From assembly GCA_018242665.1 (NCBI GenBank), contig JAFEBL010000001.1:62001-126000 (forward strand): a stretch of DNA of 64,000 nucleotides, read 5' to 3'. Origin of the DNA: Nitrospira sp. GTDB lineage: Bacteria; Nitrospirota; Nitrospiria; Nitrospirales; Nitrospiraceae. A program made the position numbers and the translations under genes. Below the pieces are notes generated by a model. That model saw nothing but the letters and a program-made list of their open reading frames with translations, was not told the origin of the DNA and ran no database searches. Below are positions 42,815 to 52,522 of this stretch, piece after piece; position 1 is the first letter of the stretch, and every line of letters begins with the position of its first letter.

Positions 42815-43969
42815 CTACCGCCTGCGCCCTGTGGCAATGGCGGCGCTCCGACGTGATTCACGGCGACGAATGGTCGTGAACCAGGCACGGGTCTCCGCCT
42901 TCGCAAGGGCAACCACCCGCACCGTGCCGAGTGAGTCGGGCACGACACAATAAATTGTTCCTGCGGACACCTTCTTATCCTGTTGCATCGCGTTCCACAA
43001 ATCAGGGAACGACACATCCGGCAATCGGGCAGGGAGGCCAGCAGCCTCCACCACGCGACGTACCCGATCCACCACCTCCTGGGTACAGTAGCCGAGATGC
43101 CGCGCCAGATCGGCCTCATACACCATACCAACCGCGACGGCCTCGCCGTGAATCAATCCCTTGTACCCTCCGAGCGATTCCAATGCATGCCCGATCGTAT
43201 GCCCGAAATTCAAAATACGCCGCCGATCGGCTTCGCACTCGTCTTCCGACACAACCTGTGCCTTGATTTCGCACGAGCGCTTGACGATGTGCGCCACCGC
43301 CTCGTCGTCCAGCTTCAAGATCCGATCAATGTGTTGCTCCACATATTCAAAAAATGGCAGATCCGCGATCACCCCATACTTAATGACTTCCGCGAGACCA
43401 GCAATCCATTCACGCGTGGGCAAGGTCCGCAGTATGGCCGGATCAATCAGCACGGCCTGCGGCTGGTTGAAGGCACCAATCAGATTCTTGCCTTTCGGAT
43501 GGTCCACGCCGGTTTTTCCACCGACGCTGGAGTCAACCTGCGCCACAAGACTCGTCGGCACCTGCACAAACGGAATTCCTCGCTGATAGATCGCCGCCGC
43601 AAATCCTGTGAGATCACCGATCACGCCGCCTCCCAAGGCCAGCAGCGTCGAACTGCGTTCAAAGCGGGCGTCCACCAGGGTATCCATCACCTTCGCAATG
43701 GAACGAAGCGTTTTCGTTCGTTCGCCGGGAGGCAGAATCATGGGCACGACCGTGAACCCAGCCGTCTTCAACAGGCGCATCACCGACTTCAAGTAATGAC
43801 GCGCGAGATTCCGATCGGTGATCACCCCGACTTTGCCTGTGCGACGGAGCCGAGTGAGTTCGGCGCCGAGATCCTTCAGTAGCCCGCGCCGGATCCGAAT
43901 GTCGTAACTCCGCGCACCCAGCGCGACGTGGATAGTCTCCTGGAACGAATTGGTCTTACTGTTGGCCAT
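42815..43969 (-). CDS. aroB: 3-Dehydroquinate synthase
   Basis: The 384-residue enzyme of the shikimate pathway shows the NAD-binding GGGVIGDLTGFAAAIYQRGI, VPTSLVAQVDSSVGGKTGVDHP, AGLAEVIKYGVI and metal-binding FGHTIGHALES and HGEAVAVGM motifs. The C-terminus carries about 20 extra Arg-rich residues. It lies seven bases ahead of the ANTAR gene, so they are probably co-transcribed; the functional link is unclear. Confidence 0.95.
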   Translation of the reverse strand: MANSKTNSFQETIHVALGARSYDIRIRRGLLKDLGAELTRLRRTGKVGVITDRNLARHYLKSVMRLLKTAGFTVVPMILPPGERTKTLRSIAKVMDTLVDARFERSSTLLALGGGVIGDLTGFAAAIYQRGIPFVQVPTSLVAQVDSSVGGKTGVDHPKGKNLIGAFNQPQAVLIDPAILRTLPTREWIAGLAEVIKYGVIADLPFFEYVEQHIDRILKLDDEAVAHIVKRSCEIKAQVVSEDECEADRRRILNFGHTIGHALESLGGYKGLIHGEAVAVGMVYEADLARHLGYCTQEVVDRVRRVVEAAGLPARLPDVSFPDLWNAMQQDKKVSAGTIYCVVPDSLGTVRVVALAKAETRAWFTTIRRRESRRSAAIATGRRR

Positions 43970-44165
43970 GACGGTCAGTCGGGAACTTGGATTGGGGTGA
44001 TCATACCCTGCAAGATGCTCTCGCTCACAGGAGGTCGTCTGGGCTCGTCAGGCAGCCATCCGCCGAAGCCCAGTCGGAAGACCGATTGCGAGCCTGCGTG
44101 TTTGCTGGAAGAAGCTGCCTGGAAGGGGCGCCTATCGGGACGGGGGAGAAGCCTGCATAAATGGG

Positions 44166-44210
44166 AATCGCCCCCACTGAGACGGCGCACCATCTTCAAT
44201 GGGGGCGATT
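44166..44210 (-). terminator. Terminator hairpin downstream of pilQ
   Basis: The dyad AATCGCCCCCACTGA / TCAATGGGGGCGATT (one bulge) has a 14-base loop and lies 24 bases after the pilQ stop at 44235. Short T-rich stretches flank it on both strands, so it could end pilMNOPQ transcription and insulate aroB. Confidence 0.6.
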
Positions 44211-44234
44211 ATTAACGTGCCGTGCTAGAACCTG

Positions 44235-46187
44235 TCAAGTTGTCGTCCGAACGATCGTCGGGGTCAGGAAGATCAAGAGTTCCTGCTTCGACACGTTCTC
44301 GGTCTTGTTCTTAAACAACCATCCCAGCACCGGGATGCGTGACAGATACGGAATACCCGCGACGTTGTTTGATTGCGTGTCCACAAAGACACCGCCGATC
44401 ACCATCGTTTCGCCGTCACGGACCAGCACCTGGGTCGTCGCTTCACGACGATCGATGCTCGGACCAGCCGGATTGCTCCTGGCGCCGACGGCATTGCGGG
44501 TCGCCCGTACCTTCATGAGGATCTGCTTGCCGATTTCCTTCGGATCCCGTGAGGTGATCTGCGGCGTGACGTTCAACTCAAGGTTGGCGTCAACGAACGT
44601 GGTCTGTGTTCCTTGCAGCGAGGTGGTCTGGAAAGGAATCGATTCTCCCTGCGCGATCTTGGCATCCCGCTTATCCAACGTCGTGATCTTGGGAGCCGCG
44701 ATCACTTTGGTCAATCCCAGCAGTTCTCCGGCCGACAAGCGCACATCCAACATCGCCCCATCGGTTTTCCCGATGGAGAATCCGGCACCAGGCACTGAGG
44801 GCAATCCGGGGTTCGCCGGCAGGTTGATCAGGAAATCGGAAACCTGTGCGCCGAATGATCCGGTCGTGCCGGTCTTAAACGCGGAGGTTCCACTGGCTCC
44901 GCCCAGTTGGTTGACGTTCTGAATGCCCCACTGCACACCGAGTGAGCGCGTATAGGTGGTATCCGCCTGGACGATGCGAGCCTCAATCTGCACCTGGGGC
45001 ACTTCCAGATCAACACCATCCAACAACTGACGCAAGACTTCCAACTTGGATTCCGTATCACTGATGATCAGCGCGTTACTGGCGGCACTGACCGTCATCG
45101 TCCCTCGGGGACTGAGATTCTGCCGCAACGAGGTCTGCACTTCCGTCGCATTGAGATTACGGATGTAGAACACGCGTGTCACGATCGGCTCGGCCTTGGC
45201 TTTGGAGTCCTTGGCGCGCGCCTCTTCGTCCTGCTGCTTGGCAATATTCTGCAAGGTATCGACCCACACGATATTGCCTTGGCGAATCATGCCCAGAGCG
45301 TTCATCTTCAGGAGCATGTCGAGCGCCTGATCCCACGGCACATTGGCCAACTTCATGGTGACTTTGCTCTTGACGCCTTCACCGACCACGATGTTGAAGC
45401 CGCTGACTTCCGCGATCAAGCGCAACACGTTGCTGATGTCGGCCTGCTGGAAATCAAGGGAGATACGGCGGCCCACGAACCGAGAGGGTCCGTTGACCAC
45501 TTCATTGCCCTCCGGCTTCCGGTCTTCTTTCTGAACGAATTCAGATGTCAACTGCACCGGCATCACGCGAAACACTGCTTTGGGAGCCTTATGAAGCACC
45601 GGCATCGCAGTGGATACCCCGACCGGCTCCACCGTGAGGCCCGCGTTCGTCTCGATTGACTTCAAGTCTGTGGCTGCTTTTGGCGCGAGGGTGAGGATCA
45701 ACCGTCCATCCGTTGAATCAATGTGATGTTCAGCGGGCTGTGCGAGATCCAACACCATCCGCACCTTGTCTGGATGGTACCCAAACCGCACCCGTGAGAG
45801 GAGCGCATGACCGATCGCCAACGGAGCCTGCTGCCGTTCTGATTGGAGATGCGGCATATCCAGCACTATCCGCCGGTCCCCGATCACTTTGACGGTGTGC
45901 GCGAATACGCCGTTACCGGTCAAGACCAGCGCGAGTCGCCCGCCCTCCGGCTTCGCCTCGACCTTCGTCAACATCGTAGCTGCGGGGCCAACCGCCGCCG
46001 TCTGCATGCGATCGATCGCGGTGCCGTCCTCGGAACTCGCCACCTGCTGGTCGGCGGCCTGGGCGAACCCGGCCAACCCGGTCGTCTCGGCCGCTGCGGC
46101 AAGCGGCACGTACCCGGCAAGTCCCAAGATTCCGGCCATCACGGTGACACTCAGCAGCGGATGAACACCAACCTGTGATTGTTTCAT
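44235..46187 (-). CDS. pilQ: Type IV pilus secretin PilQ
   Basis: The 650-residue outer-membrane secretin has a signal peptide, an AMIN domain around residues 80-150 (LALVLTGNGVFAHTVKVIGDRRIVLDMPH), a secretin N-lobe with FQQADISNVLRLIAEVSGFNIVVGEGV, and the C-terminal secretin domain with EARIVQADTTYTRSLGVQWG and VQVLVRDGETMVIGGVF-like strands ending in LLIFLTPTIV. It forms the pilus exit pore. Overlap of 4 bp with pilP. Confidence 0.95.
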   Translation of the reverse strand: MKQSQVGVHPLLSVTVMAGILGLAGYVPLAAAAETTGLAGFAQAADQQVASSEDGTAIDRMQTAAVGPAATMLTKVEAKPEGGRLALVLTGNGVFAHTVKVIGDRRIVLDMPHLQSERQQAPLAIGHALLSRVRFGYHPDKVRMVLDLAQPAEHHIDSTDGRLILTLAPKAATDLKSIETNAGLTVEPVGVSTAMPVLHKAPKAVFRVMPVQLTSEFVQKEDRKPEGNEVVNGPSRFVGRRISLDFQQADISNVLRLIAEVSGFNIVVGEGVKSKVTMKLANVPWDQALDMLLKMNALGMIRQGNIVWVDTLQNIAKQQDEEARAKDSKAKAEPIVTRVFYIRNLNATEVQTSLRQNLSPRGTMTVSAASNALIISDTESKLEVLRQLLDGVDLEVPQVQIEARIVQADTTYTRSLGVQWGIQNVNQLGGASGTSAFKTGTTGSFGAQVSDFLINLPANPGLPSVPGAGFSIGKTDGAMLDVRLSAGELLGLTKVIAAPKITTLDKRDAKIAQGESIPFQTTSLQGTQTTFVDANLELNVTPQITSRDPKEIGKQILMKVRATRNAVGARSNPAGPSIDRREATTQVLVRDGETMVIGGVFVDTQSNNVAGIPYLSRIPVLGWLFKNKTENVSKQELLIFLTPTIVRTTT

Positions 46188-46843
46188 TCTGTACCCTCTT
46201 TCGGGTGCAGGAGCTTCACGTATTCCCGCTCCTGTTTGTTCCCGTACACGTCCGTGAACCGCTCTTGAACGATGATGCCTCGTTCGGTGATTGAACTAAC
46301 CACGCCGTTGTTCGGCCCGATTCGTGTCCCGCGGCGGATACTGTAGCCCTTGCCGTCCGGGGTCTGAACCATGGCCGTGTACCCGTAATTACCCCAGAGC
46401 ACACCGATTAAACTCAATTCTGTCAGGCCGACGCGCTGGAGCGGGGGCAAATTCGCGTCTTGCTCAATCTGCTGTCCGAGCTGAATCATCGGCAGAAACG
46501 GATCACGACGCCCTGAGGGATCATAGGACGCCCCGGAAAATTCCATCGACAGTGAATCCCCCGGCTGGGAGACTGCTGCTTCCGCGCGTGGCTCGGGCAC
46601 GTCGAGAGCCGGAGCCCGCTTCTGCCCTTCAGGCAGCGGCATAACCTTCAACGAATCCGCCGGACGCATGGATGCTACCTGCCGTAAATGCGGGAACGTT
46701 TTTGATTCGACCGGAAGCGAGGCTCCAAAGACCGCGATCGCGACCGACGCCATCCCAACCAGCCGTTTCCACCCATTCCACCATGTTCGTGTCTTCACGA
46801 TGCAACCCCTTGCGTTGGACATGCGCTGGGCTCCATTCCTCAT
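46184..46843 (-). CDS. pilP: Pilus assembly protein PilP
   Basis: The protein has 219 residues from ATG 46843 (overlaps pilO stop, ATGA); ATG 46822 with GGAG upstream is an alternative. A hydrophobic segment (LVGMASVAIAVFGASLP) anchors or exports it; no lipobox Cys is seen, which is unusual for PilP. The C-terminal domain has GVLWGNYGYTAMVQTPDGKGY, RRGTRIGPNNGVVSSIT and VQERF, characteristic of PilP. It links PilMNO to PilQ. Confidence 0.88.
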   Translation of the reverse strand: MRNGAQRMSNARGCIVKTRTWWNGWKRLVGMASVAIAVFGASLPVESKTFPHLRQVASMRPADSLKVMPLPEGQKRAPALDVPEPRAEAAVSQPGDSLSMEFSGASYDPSGRRDPFLPMIQLGQQIEQDANLPPLQRVGLTELSLIGVLWGNYGYTAMVQTPDGKGYSIRRGTRIGPNNGVVSSITERGIIVQERFTDVYGNKQEREYVKLLHPKEGTE

Positions 46844-47463
46844 TTCGGCTTCCCTGCAGGCGTCGGCGCGGCCGGCTTCTTTTCCTGCGGGGCGGCGTAT
46901 GCAACCAGATCAAAGACCGTTTGCGTGACCACGCGTCCCTGATCGACTCGCGCGGCGCCGATTCGCACATCTTGGACGGTCACGATGCGGGATAGCTTGC
47001 TGATGCGATCGAAGAAGATGGCCGCCGTATGGTATCCACCCGCGACTTCCACGTTGATGGGCATGCGGATGAACAGTTTAGATGGATCTTCGGCCTGTGC
47101 TCCCGGCTTCCAGAGCCGGACATCCAACCCCAGGCGCAATCCCAGATCGGAGACCTGCTTGAGCAACATCACGGCTTCCTCTTCCGGCGGGAGACGCTCT
47201 TTCTTCGCCGCCAGCTCGATTTCCAGTTGCTTGCTCGCCGCCACGAGTTCATCCAGATGCTTCACCTTGAGTGTCAGATTCTGGATTTCAGTATCCAACT
47301 GTGCTACCTGGCCCTGAGCAGCTTCGAGTTCGACCGTCTTGGGATCGACGACGTAGAAGTAAAAGCCCACGAGTATTCCCGCTACCAACAAGCCGAGCAG
47401 CGCGACCTTTTGGCCCGTCGGAATGCTGCGGAGGCTGTCTAAGCTGATTGCATTCAGACTCAT
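46840..47463 (-). CDS. pilO: Pilus assembly protein PilO
   Basis: The 207-residue protein has one N-terminal membrane helix (VALLGLLVAGILVGFYFYVV), a coiled coil (residues 45-90) and a ferredoxin-like periplasmic domain with MPINVEVAGGYHTAAIFFDRISKLSRIV. It ends in a Pro/Lys-rich tail. It dimerises with PilN. Confidence 0.92.
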   Translation of the reverse strand: MSLNAISLDSLRSIPTGQKVALLGLLVAGILVGFYFYVVDPKTVELEAAQGQVAQLDTEIQNLTLKVKHLDELVAASKQLEIELAAKKERLPPEEEAVMLLKQVSDLGLRLGLDVRLWKPGAQAEDPSKLFIRMPINVEVAGGYHTAAIFFDRISKLSRIVTVQDVRIGAARVDQGRVVTQTVFDLVAYAAPQEKKPAAPTPAGKPK

Positions 47464-47464
47464 G

Positions 47465-48019
47465 TTAGCCTTTCATCGACAGGTCAAGACGGAATTGATA
47501 GGTATTCAGCTTGTTGTCTTGCCCCGCCCGGCTTTCCATCAGCTTGATGGCGCCGAACTGATCGGTCCGGCGGAGGTTGTTGACAAATTCGACCACGTCA
47601 TCGTTGGTCAAGGCTCGCCCTTCCAGCTCAACGGTGTTCCCCTTGAGATTCAACCGTACCAGCCACACCTTCAGTGGATTCAGACTCTGACTGACATGAT
47701 CGAGCACTTTGACCGGCCCGGTTCGACTCTTTTCCAACTGATCGATGATGCGGTTTTTTGCTTCGAGCTGTTTCTTCTTTTCTTCGAAATCCTGAACCGC
47801 CTTCACTTGCTCTTTCAGCTGCGCCACTTGCTTGTCCTTGAGTTGCTTCTCGGCCTGCTTGGCCTGGATGTCCTCATCAAGGGCCGCTGCATAGAACCAG
47901 CACCCGGTCAACGTGATCAGCAGGACGCCGACCCCGATCAAGGCCTCGGCCCGGACATCCCATTTCGGTTTGGCTTTTCTGGACCGAGGTCCAGTGGCGA
48001 GCAAGTTGATTCTAATCAT
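47465..48019 (-). CDS. pilN: Pilus assembly protein PilN
   Basis: The 184-residue protein has the PilM-binding N-terminal motif MIRINLL, one membrane helix (ALIGVGVLLITLTGCWFYAA), a coiled coil and a ferredoxin-like domain (VWLVRLNLKGNTVELEGRA). Overlaps pilM by four bases. Confidence 0.92.
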   Translation of the reverse strand: MIRINLLATGPRSRKAKPKWDVRAEALIGVGVLLITLTGCWFYAAALDEDIQAKQAEKQLKDKQVAQLKEQVKAVQDFEEKKKQLEAKNRIIDQLEKSRTGPVKVLDHVSQSLNPLKVWLVRLNLKGNTVELEGRALTNDDVVEFVNNLRRTDQFGAIKLMESRAGQDNKLNTYQFRLDLSMKG

Positions 48020-49113
48020 CGGTCCCCCACCGTCCGCAGTGCGAGGCCGACCCCGACTGCCGCAAGCGGCCCCATCTCGGTCAACTGATCAGGATCGACG
48101 TGGCACTGTGACGTGTCGATCTCATTAAAGGGATTCGCGATTTCCACGTCCACGTGCATGCGATCGCGAAGCTGTTGAGCCAGCCCCTTCACTTTCGCTC
48201 CCCCACCGAACAGCAACACCCGCGCGATATCGCTGTCGGATGACGTCGTCTTAAAGTAGTCGATCGTGCGTGCGATCTCCGACGCCACTTCGGCATTGAC
48301 ACTCTCCATCACAGCCGCCAATGCATGATCGTCATCCTGCTCGCTTTTCTTGAGTTGCTCGGCCTCCTCGAAAGAGACACCCATCTCCCGCTGCACCGCC
48401 TCGGAATAGCGATTGCCGCCCAACGGAATATCGCGCGTAAAGAGGGAGACGCCGCCGCCAACGATGTTTACGTTCATCACGCTGGCTCCGATGTTGACTA
48501 GAATCGTGGTATCATCCTGGGTGGTCGGAGAGGTCACGCCGTACATGTTTTCTACCGCGAAGGCGTCGACATCCATCACGATGGGAACCAAATCGGCGGC
48601 CTTCACCAACTCGGTGAGCTCGTTGATTTTGTCCTTCTTGGCCGCCACCAGCACAATCGACATTTCTGCCTGCTCGTCCGGGTTTTCGGACGGCGGCAAC
48701 ACATAGAAATCGAGATTCACCTCGTTGATGTCAAAGGGGATGTATTGCTCGGCGGCCAGTTTGACCTGGGCATCCAACTCTTCATCCGGCATCGGCGGCA
48801 GCGTGATTTTCTTCACGATCACGGCATGGCCGGAGATCGAGACCGCCACCTGCTTTAACTTCACGTTCTGTTCGGCCAACAATTCCTTGATTGCCGCCAC
48901 GACTCGCCCCTCATCCATGACCGTGCCGTCCACGATCACCTCGGGCTCCAGTTCTTTCACGCCGAATTTTTGCAAGATGTACCGGCCCCTGTGCTCTTTG
49001 ATTTGCACAAGCTTGATGCTGCTCGAGCCGATGTCGAGTCCCAGCAGTTGCCGCTGCGGAGAAAACATTGACAGGAATTCCATGTCAGCCAGGTGTTTCA
49101 ATGAATCCAGCAT
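48016..49113 (-). CDS. pilM: Pilus assembly protein PilM (actin-like)
   Basis: The protein has 365 residues from ATG 49113, eight bases after AGAGG; ATG 49119 is in frame but too close to that site. The actin-like ATPase has LLGLDIGSSSIKLVQIKE, TILVNIGASVMNVNIVGGG and VLLFGGGAKVKGLAQQL. It sits on the inner face of the membrane and binds the PilN tail. Confidence 0.94.
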   Translation of the reverse strand: MLDSLKHLADMEFLSMFSPQRQLLGLDIGSSSIKLVQIKEHRGRYILQKFGVKELEPEVIVDGTVMDEGRVVAAIKELLAEQNVKLKQVAVSISGHAVIVKKITLPPMPDEELDAQVKLAAEQYIPFDINEVNLDFYVLPPSENPDEQAEMSIVLVAAKKDKINELTELVKAADLVPIVMDVDAFAVENMYGVTSPTTQDDTTILVNIGASVMNVNIVGGGVSLFTRDIPLGGNRYSEAVQREMGVSFEEAEQLKKSEQDDDHALAAVMESVNAEVASEIARTIDYFKTTSSDSDIARVLLFGGGAKVKGLAQQLRDRMHVDVEIANPFNEIDTSQCHVDPDQLTEMGPLAAVGVGLALRTVGDR

Positions 49114-49126
49114 GCTCATGTCCTCT

Positions 49127-49342
49127 CTACGCCACTTCCTTACGCCCGCCACCCATCACATGCTTGATTTGTTCGACATTTTCCGCCGTATACAGGCGCC
49201 AATTCCGCCAATCGCGCGGCGGCCGGGTGATCAACCCCTCGCGCTCCCACCGAAACAGGGTCGCGCGCGAGATATCGAACATCTCGCAGACCTCGTTGGT
49301 CTTGAACAATTTCGTGTTCGGAACATCGTTCACTTTCTTCAC
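49127..49342 (-). CDS. MerR-type DNA-binding protein at the head of pilMNOPQ
   Basis: The 71-residue protein is a single MerR-like winged helix: KLFKTNEVCEMFDISRATLFRWEREGLI followed by RPPRDWRNWRLYTAENVEQIKHV. It has no effector domain. It precedes pilM by 13 bp behind a strong promoter (49394-49421), so it may regulate its own pilus operon. Confidence 0.85.
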   Translation of the reverse strand: MKKVNDVPNTKLFKTNEVCEMFDISRATLFRWEREGLITRPPRDWRNWRLYTAENVEQIKHVMGGGRKEVA

Positions 49343-49393
49343 GCACCGCCTTAAACGCCGCTATTCATCGCGCAATTCGAGTCCACGAAATTA

Positions 49394-49421
49394 AGTATAG
49401 TTGATATAGTCCACCTGTCAA
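49394..49421 (-). promoter_or_regulatory. Sigma-70-type promoter of merR-like-pilMNOPQ
   Basis: On the minus strand: TTGACA (49421-49416), 16-bp spacer, TATACT (49399-49394). The spacer contains a further TATATC. The start codon of the MerR-like gene lies about 50 bases downstream. Confidence 0.7.
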
Positions 49422-49476
49422 GAAAGTGGAGAACGAGGTCGTGCGAGAGGGAAAAGCGAGGAAACGGCGCGCTGGG

Positions 49477-50343
49477 CTAGGGCTTTTGCAGGTCTCTGTT
49501 TGTCACAGTGACGTCATATCCGAGGGCGGCAAATTGTGCCTGGAGGCGCAAGGCGATGGTCACCGACCGATGTCTTCCGCCGGTACACCCGATGCCAATA
49601 CTGAGGTAACTGCGTTGGTCTCGCTCATAGAGCGGGATGAGAAACCCGAATAGTTGTTCCAAATGTTCCAGGAGTTGACTGGTCGTCGGATCACCGAATA
49701 CATATTGCTGAACTCGCGGATCCTCTCCGGTCAACATCTTTAATTCCGGCACGAAGAAGGGGTTTCGAATAAAGCGCACATCGAAGAGCAGGTCGATGTC
49801 ATAGGGCACGCCGAACTTATAGCCGAACGTCACGAGGGAGATAGTCATGCGACGGGCGGCGGTTTCCTCACGGAATTCACGGATCAGCAGATCACGCAAC
49901 TCATGGACCGTCAGGGTGGAGGTGTCGATCACACGATCGGCATGTTTTCGCAGTTCGCTGAGGCGTTCACGTTCAAACCGCACCCCCTCCAACACCGGCA
50001 TGTGAGGCAGCAACGGGTGCGGACGGCGGCTCTCTGAAAACCGGCGGACCAGCACTTCCTCTCGCGCCTCGAGAAACACCAATTGCAACGCATGTCCCTG
50101 CGCTTTAAGTTCGCCGAGGACATTCGCCAAGTCGCCGAAGAACACCCGTTCACGAATGTCGATCCCGAGCGCGACATTCTTAATCTCGCCACCCTGCTGG
50201 TTGCACAGTTCGACGAACGTGGGAAGCAATGCGGGCGGGAGGTTATCCACGCAAAAATAGCCCGCATCTTCAAAGGCTTTGAGGGCGTGGCTCTTTCCGG
50301 ATCCGGAAAGACCGCTGATGACGACGAGATTAAGCGCGGCCAT
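49477..50343 (-). CDS. rapZ: RNase adapter / nucleotide-binding protein RapZ
   Basis: The protein has 288 residues from ATG 50343 (MAALNLVVISGLSGSGKS), the family's usual start. Walker A GLSGSGKS, Walker B-like LVFLEA, and the C-terminal GCTGGRHRSVTIA motif are intact. RapZ proteins control glucosamine-6-phosphate synthesis or act in phosphotransfer networks. The start overlaps the hpf end by 14 bases, the typical rpoN-cluster order. Confidence 0.93.
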   Translation of the reverse strand: MAALNLVVISGLSGSGKSHALKAFEDAGYFCVDNLPPALLPTFVELCNQQGGEIKNVALGIDIRERVFFGDLANVLGELKAQGHALQLVFLEAREEVLVRRFSESRRPHPLLPHMPVLEGVRFERERLSELRKHADRVIDTSTLTVHELRDLLIREFREETAARRMTISLVTFGYKFGVPYDIDLLFDVRFIRNPFFVPELKMLTGEDPRVQQYVFGDPTTSQLLEHLEQLFGFLIPLYERDQRSYLSIGIGCTGGRHRSVTIALRLQAQFAALGYDVTVTNRDLQKP

Positions 50344-50881
50344 GAGAGGTGCGAGCACGATCGCTCGCGGGATCGATCAGGGACAATCTTCCGTTCGGCA
50401 ATCGCTGCAACACCTGAATGGTGCCCGACAGGGCATTCACGAACATCAACAGACCCAGCTTGGAGGCAGTGAGCGTATCCACGGCCTCGTCCAGCGTCAG
50501 AGCTTCCAGTTTCGGGCGGACAACCTCCAGGCCGTTGTTCTCCGCCTTCGGAGTTTTTCGCGCCACGGTACGCACGCGTGGCAACTCGCCGAACTTATGG
50601 TTGACCTTCCGCTCCTTCAGCTTTCGCAACTGTGCGCACAGTTTATCGACCACCTCATCGATCGACGCATACATTTCTTCGGTCGATGTCTTGGCCTGTA
50701 ACCGCCGCCCTTGCACGACACCCACTACTTCAGCGACATGGTGAAACTTTTCCAGACTGAGGAGAATTTGCAGCGTGCCCAACTTGAGTCCATAGCGATC
50801 CAATCGCTCCATGCGTGTTTCGATATAATCCCGCAGCGCAGGAGTGACCGCCACATGTCGTCCCGTGATCATCAATCGCAT
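50330..50881 (-). CDS. hpf: Ribosome hibernation promoting factor, long form
   Basis: The 183-residue protein's N-terminal S30AE domain has MRLMITGRHVAVTPALRDYIE, TEEMYASIDEVVDKLCAQLRKLKERK. The C-terminal dimerisation domain has LTLDEAVDTLTASKLGLLMFVNALSG and VLQRLPNGRLSLIDP. The long form dimerises ribosomes in stationary phase. It follows rpoN. Confidence 0.93.
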   Translation of the reverse strand: MRLMITGRHVAVTPALRDYIETRMERLDRYGLKLGTLQILLSLEKFHHVAEVVGVVQGRRLQAKTSTEEMYASIDEVVDKLCAQLRKLKERKVNHKFGELPRVRTVARKTPKAENNGLEVVRPKLEALTLDEAVDTLTASKLGLLMFVNALSGTIQVLQRLPNGRLSLIDPASDRARTSHGRA

Positions 50882-50983
50882 GCCATCCTCATTTCTCGGG
50901 CCGCCGGCACTGCGCCGTGCGTAAGCCCGTGGCCATATGGTCCCGTCACGGAGTCACCTCCGTGAAATTCCTCGTACAGCCGG

Positions 50984-52501
50984 TCAGAAAAATTTCCGTC
51001 GTTGTGTCGCGGAGGGAATATTGTCTTCTGCGCGATACTTGGCGACTGTCCGCCGGGCGATCAATACCTGCTGCGTGCGAAGTTTCGCAGCAATCTCTTC
51101 GTCCTTCAGCGGTTTGCGCGCATCCTCTGCCGCCACCATCTGCCGGATCATTTCTCGAACCGTGAGCGACGACAACATATCCGTCGGTTGATCCGCCCGC
51201 TGCAATCCGGCATTGAAAAAAAACTTCAACTCCAACATGCCCTGAGGACAATACATATACTTATTCGCGGTGACCCGACTGATGGTCGACTCGTGCATCC
51301 CGATGTCTTCGGCCACCTGCTTCAGCACCAGTGGCTTCAAATGCTGGATCCCGTGCTCGAAAAATCCTTCCTGAAATTTCACGATGCTGGACACGACCTT
51401 CACAATCGTCTTGTTCCGCTGCTCGATGCTCCGGATGACCCATTGCGCCGCGCGCAGTTTGTCATCCAAATAAGCCTTGGTCTCAGCCGACCCGGATTGT
51501 CCTGACGACATCAGTTGCTTGTAATAGGGGCTGATGCGCATGCGAGGCAAGCCGTCATCGTTCAACAACACCTCCCACACCCCCTCGTTCTTAACGACGA
51601 ACACGTCCGGCACGATGGCATAGTTCTGGGTGTTGGAAAAGGGACGCCCCGGCTTCGGCTCAAGGCCCTCGATGATCCGGGTGGCTTCGAACACATCGTC
51701 CATCGAAATATTCAGCGCCTTGGCGATGCGATTGTATTGCTTCTTCTCGAGATCCTTGAGGTGATGCAGTACGATCGCTTCCAGGACCGATCCTTTCAGC
51801 ACGCCGGGGCGAGCGCCCAGCGAACCGATTTGGCTTCGGCCCAAAAACTTCAACTGCAGCAACAGACACTCGGGCAGATCTCTCGCTGCAACCCCGTTGG
51901 GGTCGAAACCCTGGACATCTTGCAACACCGATTCGGCTTCGGCCACGGTGTAGTCGGTCCCCGCCACCAATTCTTCCATCGTCATGCGCAAGTATCCGTC
52001 ATCGTCCAGATTGCCGATAATCAACCGCCCGATCGCTTTTTCCCGATCGGACAAGCCCGATAACGATAATTGCCAGACAAGATGATCTTCCAATGAGGTG
52101 GATTTTGCGACCGTTTGTTCATAGGAGGGGAACTCTTCCTTGGAGGAGGAGCTATACTCGGTCTCCCCACGACGCATATCTGTGTCGAAGTAATCCTCCC
52201 AACTGGACGCTGAAAACTCTTCCGCATTTTCGCCGCTCTCAGCCGGTTTATCGTCCGTTTCTCCGCGGGCCTCGCCGGACACCGTGCTCGTCGTGTCGGG
52301 TTGCTCGCGCTCGGACGTCGTCGTCTCTTCAGCCTCCTCGGTTTCTGCGACCTGTTCGTCCAGTAAGGGATTCTCCATGAGATGCTGCTGCAGGCTTTGC
52401 TGAAGTTCCAAGCGCGACAACTGCAGCAATTTGATCGCCTGCTGCAATTGCGGCGTCATAATCAGTTTTTGACTGAGCCTGAGATCCAGTCGCAGCTTCA
52501 T
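50984..52501 (-). CDS. rpoN: RNA polymerase sigma-54 factor
   Basis: The 505-residue protein has region I LRLSQKLIMTPQLQQAIKLLQ, an acidic Ser/Glu-rich linker, the core-binding region (residues 130-330), the HTH with HESTISRVTANKYM and the RpoN box ARRTVAKYRAEDNIPSATQRR-like end. Sigma-54 often drives nitrogen genes, but the promoters found here for cynS, nadE and urt are of sigma-70 type. Confidence 0.96.
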   Translation of the reverse strand: MKLRLDLRLSQKLIMTPQLQQAIKLLQLSRLELQQSLQQHLMENPLLDEQVAETEEAEETTTSEREQPDTTSTVSGEARGETDDKPAESGENAEEFSASSWEDYFDTDMRRGETEYSSSSKEEFPSYEQTVAKSTSLEDHLVWQLSLSGLSDREKAIGRLIIGNLDDDGYLRMTMEELVAGTDYTVAEAESVLQDVQGFDPNGVAARDLPECLLLQLKFLGRSQIGSLGARPGVLKGSVLEAIVLHHLKDLEKKQYNRIAKALNISMDDVFEATRIIEGLEPKPGRPFSNTQNYAIVPDVFVVKNEGVWEVLLNDDGLPRMRISPYYKQLMSSGQSGSAETKAYLDDKLRAAQWVIRSIEQRNKTIVKVVSSIVKFQEGFFEHGIQHLKPLVLKQVAEDIGMHESTISRVTANKYMYCPQGMLELKFFFNAGLQRADQPTDMLSSLTVREMIRQMVAAEDARKPLKDEEIAAKLRTQQVLIARRTVAKYRAEDNIPSATQRRKFF

Positions 52502-52522
52502 CGCATACTCGCTCCCTGCCTG

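Noticed and set aside
42808..43131. N-terminal extension of the ANTAR protein
   Set aside because: It overlaps aroB antisense-like composition in another frame; the ATG at 42807 has a good ribosome-binding site.
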